DNA of 64,000 nt from contig NZ_KI912155.1 of assembly GCF_000517125.1 (NCBI RefSeq), positions 435,707 to 499,706 of the forward strand. Direction: 5' to 3'. The notes under the pieces are model-generated. The model searched no databases, was not told the DNA's origin, and saw only the letters and a program-made list of their open reading frames with translations. The DNA is from Arthrobacter sp. MA-N2. Its GTDB lineage: Bacteria > Actinomycetota > Actinomycetes > Actinomycetales > Micrococcaceae. Below, piece by piece: positions 25,809-34,693 of this stretch. Both the position numbers and the translations under genes were made by a program. Every line of letters begins with the position of its first letter. Position 1 is the stretch's first letter.

Positions 25809-27374
25809 ATGACTTTCGACTGGGCTTACACCTTCTCCCTTTTTGGCGATCCAGAACTCTGGAAGGCTGCCGGCGTCGTCGTCGTACTGAGCGTGCTCGC
25901 CTGGTTCATTGCGAACATCGCGGGCATCCTCCTGGCGTTGATGAAGGAATCGCGGTCGAAACTGCTCTCCAGGGTCGCTGGTGTCTACGTCTGGCTGTTC
26001 CGCTCGCTCCCCCTGCTGGTGCTGCTGGTTTTCGCCTACAACGTGCCGCAGGTCTTCCCGGCCACCCAGGTGGTGCTGGGCTCTTCCTTCAACGCGGCCC
26101 TCATTGCGCTCGTCCTCAGTGAGGCCGCCTACATGGCAGAGATTCATCGCGGGGGGCTGCTCGCCGTCTCCATCGACCAGCGCGAAGCTGCCCGCGCGCT
26201 GGGCTTGCCGTACGGGCATGTCCAGCGCCACGTGGTGATTCCGCAGGCCTTCCGGATCGCGCTCCCCGCGCTGGGTAACGAGTTTGTCTCCATCCTCAAG
26301 CTGACTTCGCTGGCCAGCGTGATCTCTCTGCAGGAGATCCTGCTGGTGGGACAGCGCCTGTACACGCAGAACTTCCTGGTGCTGGAAACCCTGCTCGCCG
26401 TCGCCGTCTTCTACATCCTTCTGGTGACGGTCTTCGATCAGCTCCGGGCCCTTTTGGAGCGCAAGCTGGACGTCAACCGGCGCCGGCCGGCGCTCCAGAC
26501 AGAGCCGGACTGCATCGAGGACCGGCGGGTGGTCCGGGGCCGCGAGCGCCGGCTGCACAACGGGGAGAGGCTGGTCCACGCCCAAGGCGTGACAAAGTCC
26601 TTCCACGGCAACCAAGTGCTCAAAGGCGTCGACGTCGATGTCCACGCCGGCGAGGTCGTGGTGGTGATCGGCCCATCCGGTTCCGGCAAGACCACGCTGG
26701 TGCGCACGCTGAACCACTTGGAACCGGCCGACGGCGGACTGATCGAGGTCAACGGCCAGCTGCTAGGCAGCAAGCACGGCCCGCAGGGGCGAATTTTGGC
26801 CCTGTCCGATAAGGACATCTCGCTCCAGCGGCGCAACGTGGGTATGGTGTTCCAGCGTTTCAATCTCTTCCCCCACAAGACAGTCTTGGAAAACGTGACC
26901 CTCGCCCCTGTCCAGTTGCGGCAGATGTCCGGCGCCGAGGCCGAGGCCTTCGGCATGGAACTGCTGGGGAAGGTGGGCATGTCCGCCCATGCCAAGAAGT
27001 ACCCGCACCAGCTTTCCGGCGGCCAACAGCAGCGCGTGGCCATCGCCCGCGCTTTGGCCATGAAGCCGTCCGTGATGCTCTTCGACGAGCCCACCTCGGC
27101 ATTGGACCCGGAGCTGGTCCAAGAGGTGCTCTCCGTCATCGCCGATCTGGCGCATGAGGGCATCACCATGGTAATCGTCACCCACGAAATGAAGCTGGCC
27201 CGCGACGTTGCGGACTGGGTTGTATTCATGGAAGACGGTGTCGTGGGCCAGCAGGGGCCACCGGAATCTGTGTTTGGAGCCAACGCCGACCCGCGTATTA
27301 AGCGCTTCGTGCAGACCGTCTCCGATTCCCCGCTGACCGCTGAAACGCCTGCGGTGGCCGCGCTTCAACCATAG
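25809..27374 (+). CDS. Fused amino-acid ABC permease and ATPase
   Basis: The 521-residue protein joins a HisM/GlnP-type permease (residues 1-215, several TM segments, EAA loop EAARALGLPYGHVQRHVVIP at 126-145) to a GlnQ/HisP-type ATPase (residues 255-505). Walker A is GPSGSGKTTL near 288-297; LSGGQQQRVAIARAL and LFDEPTSALDPE are intact. Linker 215-255 is rich in Arg. In most systems these are two genes; a permease-ATPase fusion would give a homodimeric importer. It works with the preceding binding protein. Start ATG follows GGTTAGCC directly after the previous stop. Confidence 0.9.
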   Translation: MTFDWAYTFSLFGDPELWKAAGVVVVLSVLAWFIANIAGILLALMKESRSKLLSRVAGVYVWLFRSLPLLVLLVFAYNVPQVFPATQVVLGSSFNAALIALVLSEAAYMAEIHRGGLLAVSIDQREAARALGLPYGHVQRHVVIPQAFRIALPALGNEFVSILKLTSLASVISLQEILLVGQRLYTQNFLVLETLLAVAVFYILLVTVFDQLRALLERKLDVNRRRPALQTEPDCIEDRRVVRGRERRLHNGERLVHAQGVTKSFHGNQVLKGVDVDVHAGEVVVVIGPSGSGKTTLVRTLNHLEPADGGLIEVNGQLLGSKHGPQGRILALSDKDISLQRRNVGMVFQRFNLFPHKTVLENVTLAPVQLRQMSGAEAEAFGMELLGKVGMSAHAKKYPHQLSGGQQQRVAIARALAMKPSVMLFDEPTSALDPELVQEVLSVIADLAHEGITMVIVTHEMKLARDVADWVVFMEDGVVGQQGPPESVFGANADPRIKRFVQTVSDSPLTAETPAVAALQP

Positions 27375-27384
27375 TTCGCCAACC

Positions 27385-27410
27385 ACCGGCGCCCCGCGGC
27401 GGGCGCCGGT
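27385..27410 (+). terminator. Hairpin after the amino-acid transporter
   Basis: ACCGGCGCCC (27385-27394) and GGGCGCCGGT (27401-27410) are perfectly complementary with a 6-base loop, 11 bases after the transporter stop. No T run follows. Confidence 0.6.
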
Positions 27411-27449
27411 GCGGGAGACGCCGTCGAACGCCCGCCAGACAGCCCGGTG

Positions 27450-27471
27450 GATTCGAATCCCTGACCTCTTC
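27450..27471 (-). repeat. tRNA-like 22-bp fragment
   Basis: The 22 bases match 20 of 22 positions of 54221-54242, the T-arm to anticodon-stem portion of the tRNA-Ala gene, in the same orientation. No acceptor stem or D arm is present, so this is not a functional tRNA. It may be a remnant attachment site or simply a decayed tRNA end. The rest of the 27375-27535 gap shows nothing else. Confidence 0.4.
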
Positions 27472-27535
27472 TCAAAGGGATGCAGGCCCTGGCCTTCACG
27501 GTAGTGCCGACGGCGGGTTCCGCGGCTGGGCCCGG

Positions 27536-29035
27536 TCAGACGCCCAAGTGACCGGTAAGGCGACGGTGGAAGCCGGTGCTGCGCTCATCGAGACCTTCGA
27601 TCGTCACCGTTGCGCCGTGGGCGCCATATTTCGTTTCGATGGAGTCGAGGGCGGCAACTGTTGATGCGTCCCAGATTTGAGCCTGCTTGAGATCGATGGT
27701 CACGGAGGCCGGGTCGTTGGCGTAAGAGAACTGCTCGACGAGATCATTGCTGCTCCCGAAGAACAGCGGCCCCACCACCTCATAACGGACACTCGCACCA
27801 TCGCTTGCCACGGTCCGGTCCACGGTGATGACGTGGGCCACTCGGCGTGCGAAGAGCACCATCGCGAGGATGACACCGACGAGGACGCCGTAGGCGAGGT
27901 TCCCGGTGATGACGACGACGGCGACAGTGGCTGCCATGACGATCGTCTCCGGAACCGGCATCCTTTTCAGGGTGGACGGTTTTACGCTGTGCCAGTCGAC
28001 GGTGGTGACAGCGACGACCATCATGACCGCGGCGAGTGCGACCATCGGGATCTGTCCCATAATCGAGCTGAGCCCGGTCACCAGGGCCAGAAGGAACAAC
28101 CCGGCGACGAAGGTTGAAATGCGGGTGCGGGCACGGCCGGTCTTCACGTTAAGGACGGTTTGGCCGATCATTGCGCAGCCGGCGATGCCGCCGTAGAACC
28201 CGGCAAGGATGTTCGAGACGCCTAGAGCCCACGATTCACGGCCCTTGTGTGAGGGGGTTTCGGTGATGTCGTCGACGAGTTTCGCGGTCAGGAGGGTTTC
28301 CATGAGACCGACGAACGCCACGCTCAGCGCAGTCGGCAAAATCAGCTGCAAGGTCACTAAATCCAGCGGAACGAGCAACGGGGTGATCCCTGGCATCTTC
28401 CCGGTGAGGGAGCCCTCGCCGGCGACGTTCGGAACGACGAGCCGGGCGACGATGACGATCGCTGTGACGACGACTATCGCAAGCAGCGGTGACGGGACGG
28501 CCTTGGTGAAACGCGGAAGGATGAAGATGATGGCGAACGTCAGAGCGAACAGGACGTACGCCAGCCAGGGAACGTTCAGGACATGAGGCACCTGCGCCGT
28601 GAAAATGAGCACACCCAGGGCGTTGACGAACCCGATCATCACAGAGCGGGGGATGAATCGCATGAGCCGTGCAAGACCGGTAAGACCAAAGACGATTTGG
28701 ATGACACCGGCAAGGATCACGGTCGGCAGGACATACTGGACACCGTGGTCATGGACGAGCGGGGCAATAACGAGGGCAACGGACCCGGCCGCGGCAGTTA
28801 TCATCCCTGGCCGTCCGCCGAGAATCGACATCGTCAAGGCCAGGACGATGGATGCGACGAGGCTGACCATTGGATCGACCCCCGCGACGATGGAGAAGGA
28901 AATGACTTCCGGGACCAGGGCAAGGGTAGTGACCATGCCGGCGAGGATCTCGCGGGAAAGCTGCCGCCGAGAGCGCAGGACGCTCAGGACGGTGATCGGT
29001 TGCCGGATCAGGCGAGGGCGTACGGCGGTGGCCAA
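27536..29035 (-). CDS. SulP family inorganic anion transporter with STAS domain
   Basis: A 499-residue SLC26/SulP transporter: an N-terminal membrane domain of about 10-12 segments (ILAGMVTTLALVPEVISFSI is the SulP start; GGRPGMITAAAGSVALVI; MGQIPMVALAAVMMVVA) and a C-terminal cytoplasmic STAS domain from about residue 410 (VRYEVVGPLFFGSSNDLVEQF, IDLKQAQIWDASTVAALDSI). Members carry sulfate, bicarbonate or dicarboxylates; specificity cannot be read from sequence. It is a single gene; the 227-bp gap to the AraC gene holds its promoter but no recognisable motif. Confidence 0.9.
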   Translation of the reverse strand: MATAVRPRLIRQPITVLSVLRSRRQLSREILAGMVTTLALVPEVISFSIVAGVDPMVSLVASIVLALTMSILGGRPGMITAAAGSVALVIAPLVHDHGVQYVLPTVILAGVIQIVFGLTGLARLMRFIPRSVMIGFVNALGVLIFTAQVPHVLNVPWLAYVLFALTFAIIFILPRFTKAVPSPLLAIVVVTAIVIVARLVVPNVAGEGSLTGKMPGITPLLVPLDLVTLQLILPTALSVAFVGLMETLLTAKLVDDITETPSHKGRESWALGVSNILAGFYGGIAGCAMIGQTVLNVKTGRARTRISTFVAGLFLLALVTGLSSIMGQIPMVALAAVMMVVAVTTVDWHSVKPSTLKRMPVPETIVMAATVAVVVITGNLAYGVLVGVILAMVLFARRVAHVITVDRTVASDGASVRYEVVGPLFFGSSNDLVEQFSYANDPASVTIDLKQAQIWDASTVAALDSIETKYGAHGATVTIEGLDERSTGFHRRLTGHLGV

Positions 29036-29262
29036 GGAGCGACTCCAGGGGCTTGGCTCTCGCGCGAGAGCTGGTGAGCGACTCTTCTGCGCGCCACAAT
29101 GCGCACAAGTCCAGCCCTGTCATTGAAGACAATCGGGGTGGAGAGAGTATGGGCCGGAGACTTTCGGCCGTGCGTGCAACACTACCGTAACAGGCGGATT
29201 CCGCCTTGGTCCCGTCTGTGAATTCAGGCCTTAGAACGTCCTCGCAGTCTCCCCAAGTTCCG

Positions 29263-30291
29263 TCAGGTGCTCGGGGACAGCGCCTCCCGCAGCTGTTGCA
29301 GCGCAACACGAACTACGGTCTCGGATCGGTGGATCTCCCTCACGTTCATCCCGGTGAACTCTTTCACCGCACGGCGCATGCTTTGCACGTTGGTGAATCC
29401 GCAGGATGCCGCAATTTCTGAATACGTGATCCTTTGGGCGTCGGCATGAAGAAGGAGTTCCAGCGCTCTGCGAGTTCTCAAGGCGCGTATACGCTCACCC
29501 AAGTGGAGCTCTTCATTCTCGAAGAAGTAGAACAGAGAGCGACGGGAGAGATTGAACCTTTCAGCGATCATTGCGACGTCCAGATCGGGGTTGTCATAGC
29601 TGGCATCAAGGTATTGCTTTACCGCTCGGCTGAGGGCCGGTTTCCGGGCCTCTATGTCGACCGCCGTTTCAAGCAGGGAGCCCACCAGGGTCGCCATCAC
29701 GGATCGGAAGATGTCGCCGGTTCCCGACACCTCCCGGTTGATGCCCGGTCTCTTCCAACTCAACAGCGCAGGAATCACGAAAGTGCCGACAATTGGATGC
29801 TTTGCAAGGTCAGGAAGGAGGAGCAGGGAGCGTAGTGCGGCCTCGTTCAAATCCATGCTGCTGCGGTCGACGTTGATCTGCAAGGCGTGAAAGCCCTCCG
29901 GCGCATCGAAACTTCCGCCCAGCGAGGTATCGATGAACCTGACGGAGCCCGGCAATACCGGCTCAGGCAAGCCATTGACAGCGAGGGTCAGGGTCGGCGC
30001 TTTCCTGAAGTAGGCCAGACGCAGATCCCTGGTATCGGGATTAGGCGCCCACGAGCCCACTGCGGGGGCGTTGTACATTTCTATGAGGCTGAAGCCTGGC
30101 CCGGCAAGACTGATCGCTGAAGGATTGAAAGGCAGGGGCGCAGCATCTTTGGACTTCTCCAACCGCATCGGAGTTTCGACAGCGCTGCTGTACCACGTTC
30201 GCCAATGTTCGAACCTTTGTGCTGGACTGAGCCCCTCCGGCACTGCATATCGTCGCAGCTGACCGCTGTTCTCAGTAGCAGATTGAGGCAT
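29263..30291 (-). CDS. AraC family transcriptional regulator
   Basis: A 342-residue regulator with an N-terminal AraC_binding_2-like domain (residues ~30-200, PSAISLAGPGFSLIEMYNAP region) and a C-terminal double HTH (DVAMIAERFNLSRRSLFYFF, and ITYSEIAASCGFTNVQSMRRA). ATG 30291 has AGGAGGATGGC just upstream; an upstream in-frame ATG at 30378 has no clear site. This AraC_binding_2 type often regulates catabolic genes for aromatics or amines. It lies upstream of the SulP gene on the same strand, but no clear target is evident. Confidence 0.86.
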   Translation of the reverse strand: MPQSATENSGQLRRYAVPEGLSPAQRFEHWRTWYSSAVETPMRLEKSKDAAPLPFNPSAISLAGPGFSLIEMYNAPAVGSWAPNPDTRDLRLAYFRKAPTLTLAVNGLPEPVLPGSVRFIDTSLGGSFDAPEGFHALQINVDRSSMDLNEAALRSLLLLPDLAKHPIVGTFVIPALLSWKRPGINREVSGTGDIFRSVMATLVGSLLETAVDIEARKPALSRAVKQYLDASYDNPDLDVAMIAERFNLSRRSLFYFFENEELHLGERIRALRTRRALELLLHADAQRITYSEIAASCGFTNVQSMRRAVKEFTGMNVREIHRSETVVRVALQQLREALSPST

Positions 30292-30523
30292 GCCATCCTC
30301 CTTTTTGGCCAGCCTGACCTTCCGGACCGTCCCTTGGAATGGCCGCGACGTCTTGGGGCAGCGGTCGCGGTGGCACACAAGCTCGGCCAGAAAAGACCTT
30401 AGCTGTTAGGCCTATTTTAGCTGCGTGCATCTCTATTTAGCACGTTGATGGTCTCAGTTCCGGCATCCCCACATGACCGGTTTTGCCGCCGCCCTGGCTT
30501 GGCCAAGGAAATGCGCGGTGCAA

Positions 30524-31777
30524 TTAACTGGCCACGGAGTCACGGAGTGAAGGCTGGGAGGCCGGGACGACGCGTTCCACCTTCTGCCGATCGGTATTTT
30601 GGCGTCCGCCGGGATGCAGCGTGGCTGCGAGATCGCTGACTCGCTGAGGCGCGAGGGCATATTCGATGGCCAAGATGCTGGCCCCAACGACTCCAGCTTC
30701 CGGGCCGGTTTCGGATTGCGTGATGTTCAAGTGCTGGGTCGCCAAGGGCGTGGAGCGTGAATAGACCATTTCGCGGATGCCGGCGATCAGATGTTCTCCG
30801 GATTGTGCAAGCGATCCACCGACGACAATCAGGGAAGGGTTGACGAGGCTCACACACATGTTGAGCATTTCTCCGATGTCCCGGCCAGCCTGCCGAACGG
30901 CTTGAATGGCAGCCAAATCACCGGAACGGACGAGCGAGACGACGTCGTTTGCGGTGGTTGCTTCGAGTCCGTTTTCGCGGAGATGGGCGGCGACGGCCGG
31001 AGCGCCTGCGATGGCTTCCAGACAGGCAATCTTGCCGCAGCGGCATTGGATGCCTGCCGCATTGGAAACGGCAATATGGCCGACGTCTCCTGCGACACCC
31101 GCCGCGCCTCGCTGCAGTGTCCCTCCACTAATAACCCCGGAGCCGATACCGGTAGCGACTTTAAGAAAGATCATGTTGTCCTCGTTGGGCCAGCGTGCCG
31201 CCCGCTCGCCGAGGGCCATGATGTTGACATCGTTGTCGACCAGCACGGGAACGGCGAAGGTCTGCTGAACGTAAGCGGGGACATCGAATCCGTCCCATCC
31301 CGGCATGATCGGAGGGCTGGTCGGTTTTCCGGTGGAGTGTTCAACGGGACCGGGAAGTCCGATGCCAACAGCGATGATATCCGTTGCCGGACGCTTCACC
31401 GCTTTCAAATGACCCTGCAGCGTCATCGCGAGCCAATCCAGAACAGCCTCCGGTCCGCAGGAAATCTCAAGTCGTTCAGTGGTTTCCAGGAGAATCCTTC
31501 CCGACAGGTCCGTGAGCGCCACGGTCGCGTGTGTGGCGCCGACGTCGGCGGCAACGACCAGCCTTGCACCGGGGTTGAAGGCCAGTCGGGCCGAAGGCCG
31601 GCCCCCCGTGGAAGCCGCATCCGACACCGGTACAACCAGCCCGAGTTCCAAGAGCGACTCAAGGCGAGAGCTGATGGCAGCTCGCCCCAAGCCCGTTATC
31701 CCAGCCAAGTCAGCCCTGGTTCGCGGGCGTCCGTCCCGCAGGATACGCAAAAGTTCGCCGGCACCGCCGTTATCCAT
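30524..31777 (-). CDS. ROK family transcriptional regulator
   Basis: A NagC/XylR-type protein: N-terminal winged HTH (RADLAGITGLGRAAISSRLESL), then the sugar-kinase-like ROK domain with VVAADVGATHATVALTDLSG, the cysteine zinc site CRCGKIACLEAIAGAPAV (typical CxCGxxGCxE, here CGKIACLE), and VALGERA-like ends. From ATG 31777 (GGAG 4 bases upstream) it has 417 residues; an alternative ATG at 31846 would add 23. It is divergent from the ABC/dehydrogenase operon at 32031 and two similar palindromes lie in the shared promoter region. Probable repressor of that operon, responding to a sugar. Confidence 0.88.
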   Translation of the reverse strand: MDNGGAGELLRILRDGRPRTRADLAGITGLGRAAISSRLESLLELGLVVPVSDAASTGGRPSARLAFNPGARLVVAADVGATHATVALTDLSGRILLETTERLEISCGPEAVLDWLAMTLQGHLKAVKRPATDIIAVGIGLPGPVEHSTGKPTSPPIMPGWDGFDVPAYVQQTFAVPVLVDNDVNIMALGERAARWPNEDNMIFLKVATGIGSGVISGGTLQRGAAGVAGDVGHIAVSNAAGIQCRCGKIACLEAIAGAPAVAAHLRENGLEATTANDVVSLVRSGDLAAIQAVRQAGRDIGEMLNMCVSLVNPSLIVVGGSLAQSGEHLIAGIREMVYSRSTPLATQHLNITQSETGPEAGVVGASILAIEYALAPQRVSDLAATLHPGGRQNTDRQKVERVVPASQPSLRDSVAS

Positions 31778-31925
31778 CTCTCTCCGTTTCGTGGGCTCAC
31801 ACAAGAGGTGAGGGGTGAGCTGACGTCTGGACACATCGTGTGACATTTCCCCTGAGCGGGGTCCTCAGCTCCACCCAGTGTCGGGTGCCTGTACCTTCCC
31901 GTCCACTCGTCAACGCCAAGAACAT

Positions 31926-31986
31926 CAAAGAGTGCAACTTCTGTGCGCATTCCACCGCCAACAGCGTCAAAAGGTGCAGACTTTTG
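31926..31986. promoter_or_regulatory. Two candidate ROK operator sites
   Basis: CAAAGAGTGCAACTTCTG (31926-31943) and CAAAAGGTGCAGACTTTTG (31968-31986) share a pattern CAAAAG-GTGCA-CTTTTG with 6-bp half-sites, spaced 42 bp start to start (four helical turns). They lie 45-105 bp before the first gene of the sugar operon and on the far side from the ROK start. Cooperative binding on one face of the DNA fits this spacing. Confidence 0.5.
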
Positions 31987-32030
31987 CTGACTAACGACCA
32001 AAGCCGCTTGGTGCGTGTCACTGTTTCGGC

Positions 32031-33167
32031 ATGGAAAACGACAGAACCACGACAGCCCCCTCCCGGTTACGGGCCGGGTTCGTCGGCGCCGGGTTCATGG
32101 CTGAGGTGCATAGCAGAGCCGCCCGTGCCGCAGGGGCGGAAATCGCGGGCATCGCGTCCTCGAGCCGTGCCAGCGCTGCCCGCGCCAAAGACCGCCTGGG
32201 CGTCGAGCAGGCTTACGCCTCCGTCCAGGACCTCGTCCAGGACGACAGGATCGACGTCGTCCACGTCTGCACCCCGAACGCCACCCACGTCGCACTGGCC
32301 GAGGCAGCGCTGAAAGCAGGCAAGCACGTTGTCTGCGAGAAGCCTCTAGCGACCACCGCACAGGATGCCACCCATCTTGTGGAGCTGGCCGCTGCGGCCG
32401 GGACGGTCGCGACCGTTCCGTTCGTCTACCGGTTCCACCCAATGGTCCGGGAAGCCCGGGACCGTATTGCGTCCGGCCAGACGGGACGGATCTCGACGAT
32501 CCAGGGCTCCTATCTTCAGGACTGGCTGCTGTCCCGGGATGACGACAACTGGCGGGTGGATGCCGGGTTGGGGGGTCCGTCGCGTGCTTTTGCCGACATC
32601 GGGTCCCATCTGTGCGACCTGATCGAATTCGTGACCAATGACCGGATCACCAGGGTCGGCGCAGTGAGCCGCACGCTGTTTTCCGGCCGGGCAAACCATA
32701 GCGACGTCCAGACCGAGGACCTCGTTGCCGCTGTATTCGCAACTGATACCGGCGCCGTCGGAAACCTCCTGGTGAGCCAAGTCGCGCCCGGTCGCAAGAA
32801 CCGGCTGATGATCGAAATCTCCGGCTCTGAAAACACGGTCCAGTTCGACCAGGAAGCACCGGAGACTCTGTGGCTGGGCAAACGGGCCGGTTCCGAGCTG
32901 CTTGTCCGCGACCGCGACGCGCTGTCGGCTGACGCGGCGAGGCTATCAGTTCTCCCTGCGGGGCACCCGCAGGGCTATCAGGACGCATTCAACGCCTTCG
33001 TGGCCGACACCTACACCGCCATCGGTGGGCAAGCCCCTGAGGGCCTGCCCACATTCCGCGACGGACTCAGGGCAGCCGTCCTTACCGAAAGCATCATCGA
33101 ATCCAGCAACAGCGGCCAGTGGGTCGACGTCCCAGCCGTGAAACAACTGCAAGGAGTCCATCAATGA
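32031..33167 (+). CDS. Gfo/Idh/MocA family oxidoreductase
   Basis: The 378-residue dehydrogenase has GFVGAGFMAEVHSRA (Rossmann), KHVVCEKPLATT (EKP), and the substrate-side region GSYLQDWLLSRDDDNWRVD followed by SRAFADIGSHLCDL, a form common in glycoside and anhydrosugar 3-dehydrogenases such as levoglucosan dehydrogenase. First gene of the rightward operon controlled presumably by the ROK protein. Its stop overlaps (ATGA 33164-33167) a short vestige of another dehydrogenase. Inferred role: NAD-dependent oxidation of an imported sugar or glycoside at C3. Confidence 0.88.
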   Translation: MENDRTTTAPSRLRAGFVGAGFMAEVHSRAARAAGAEIAGIASSSRASAARAKDRLGVEQAYASVQDLVQDDRIDVVHVCTPNATHVALAEAALKAGKHVVCEKPLATTAQDATHLVELAAAAGTVATVPFVYRFHPMVREARDRIASGQTGRISTIQGSYLQDWLLSRDDDNWRVDAGLGGPSRAFADIGSHLCDLIEFVTNDRITRVGAVSRTLFSGRANHSDVQTEDLVAAVFATDTGAVGNLLVSQVAPGRKNRLMIEISGSENTVQFDQEAPETLWLGKRAGSELLVRDRDALSADAARLSVLPAGHPQGYQDAFNAFVADTYTAIGGQAPEGLPTFRDGLRAAVLTESIIESSNSGQWVDVPAVKQLQGVHQ

Positions 33168-33226
33168 AAATCATCCAGGTAGGCCTCGGCGCATGGGGTG
33201 CCCGAGGCATAAGGAAAGGCAGTGAG
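33164..33226 (+). pseudogene. Vestigial 5' end of a second Gfo/Idh/MocA gene
   Basis: An ATG overlapping the previous stop begins MKIIQVGLGAWGARG, an unmistakable Gfo/Idh/MocA N-terminus (compare MKIIQVGLGGWG), but after about 16 residues the frame runs directly into the signal peptide of the binding protein. It indicates deletion of the rest of a coupled dehydrogenase gene. Confidence 0.6.
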
Positions 33227-34654
33227 ATGATTCGATCTCTCGAACGCATCAAGCGGTCCCGCGTCGTAGCGGGCCTGGGGGCCGCGCTCACCGTGACCCT
33301 GTTGGCGACCGCATGCACGGGCGGGTCATCAGCACCTAACACCGCAGCGGCCAAACCGACAGAGCTGCGGATGCTCTACACCACTGATGAAGCCAACAGC
33401 GCCGCCGTCGCGTCGCTGGTGCCGCAGTTCAAGGAAAAGTTCGGCATCGATCTGAAGATCGACAACCAGCCGTACGACGCGTTGCAGCAGAAGGTCTTCT
33501 CGGAGTTCGCTTCCAGCAGCAGCTACTACGACATTGTCGTCGTCGACACTCCGTGGGCGCCGGCCCTGGTGCAGAACCTCGAACCCCTGAGCCAGTACAT
33601 CCAGAACGACGCCCTGAACCCTGGCACCCCCCAATCCAACGTGGGCGATTTCATCCCCAAGGTGTTCTACGACACAGCCGTCTACAACGCTGATTCACCG
33701 ATCAAACGCTACCCGGATCCCACTGCGAAGCCGGACGTGTCCGCGATAAAGAACGCAGGATTCGACGTCTACGGGATGCCGATCCAGTCGAACGTGGCCG
33801 TCATGGCCTACCGGAGCGACCTGTTCAACGACCCGACCCAAAAGGCGAACTTCAAAGCCAAGTACGGTAAGGACCTCACGGTCCCGAAGACCTGGGATGA
33901 CTATGCCCAGGTGGCAGGGTTCTTTACCCAGCCGGACAAGAAGCTTTACGGCACGACGGTCATGGCCGGCGTCGGCGACTGGGCCACGGACGACTTCAAG
34001 ACCCTGCTGGCATCATACGGCGGAGACGGAACACTCGCGGACGAGAGCGGCAAGCCTGCGTTCAACACCCCCGAAGGAGTCGAGGCGCTGGATTACTACG
34101 CCAAGCTGGCGCAAAGCGGACATGTCCCCCCGGGCAGCACGTCAGCGGATTGGGGCACGACAGCCGAATCGTTCGGCAGCGGGCTGACCGCCATGACGAT
34201 CAACTACCACGACCTTAAGCTCGCTGACAACGTCAAGGGCGGCACCATCGGCTACGCCCCCGTCCCCACCGGCAAGGCTGCCGGCCCCCACTTCGGTACC
34301 TGGATGCTGAGCTTGAACAAGAATTCCAAGAACAAGGAATGGGCCTACCAGGCGATCAGCTGGCTAACTGCCGCCGAGCAGCAAACGACGATGACCGCCA
34401 AGTCCCTGCACCCCAGCCGGGCCTCCGTCTTTGCCGGTATCAAGAGCGATAACCCCCTCGCACCCTTCTACGACACCCTCGGAAAATCCCTCGCAGAAGG
34501 CGTCGGCCGCGCACGGTTGACCAACTACACCGAAGTCAGCCACGAGGTGGCCGTCGCAGTGAACAACGCAGCAACCGGCGCTTCCTCGCCATCGGATGCC
34601 CTCAAGTCCGCGTCAGACAAGGTTTCGGCCCTCCTTAAATCGGCCGGCTACTAA
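33227..34654 (+). CDS. Sugar ABC transporter substrate-binding lipoprotein
   Basis: A 475-residue family 1 extracellular solute-binding protein with a lipoprotein signal (LTVTLLATACTGGSS, lipobox Cys near residue 28). The mature part has TELRMLYTTDEANSAAVASL, YYDIVVVDTPWAP, YGMPIQSNVAVMAYRSDLF and NKEWAYQAISWL, typical for sugar/oligosaccharide binders. Start at ATG 33227 has AAGGAAAGG upstream; the frame extends back through the vestigial dehydrogenase start. Captures the sugar for the two permeases that follow. Confidence 0.9.
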   Translation: MIRSLERIKRSRVVAGLGAALTVTLLATACTGGSSAPNTAAAKPTELRMLYTTDEANSAAVASLVPQFKEKFGIDLKIDNQPYDALQQKVFSEFASSSSYYDIVVVDTPWAPALVQNLEPLSQYIQNDALNPGTPQSNVGDFIPKVFYDTAVYNADSPIKRYPDPTAKPDVSAIKNAGFDVYGMPIQSNVAVMAYRSDLFNDPTQKANFKAKYGKDLTVPKTWDDYAQVAGFFTQPDKKLYGTTVMAGVGDWATDDFKTLLASYGGDGTLADESGKPAFNTPEGVEALDYYAKLAQSGHVPPGSTSADWGTTAESFGSGLTAMTINYHDLKLADNVKGGTIGYAPVPTGKAAGPHFGTWMLSLNKNSKNKEWAYQAISWLTAAEQQTTMTAKSLHPSRASVFAGIKSDNPLAPFYDTLGKSLAEGVGRARLTNYTEVSHEVAVAVNNAATGASSPSDALKSASDKVSALLKSAGY

Positions 34655-34693
34655 CCCATCAGACCGTTCAAGGTCGCCCAAGGAGTATCGATT

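Noticed and set aside
27450..27471. A complete tRNA gene at 27.4 kb
   Set aside because: Only a T-arm and part of the anticodon stem are recognisable; no acceptor or D arm can be folded.
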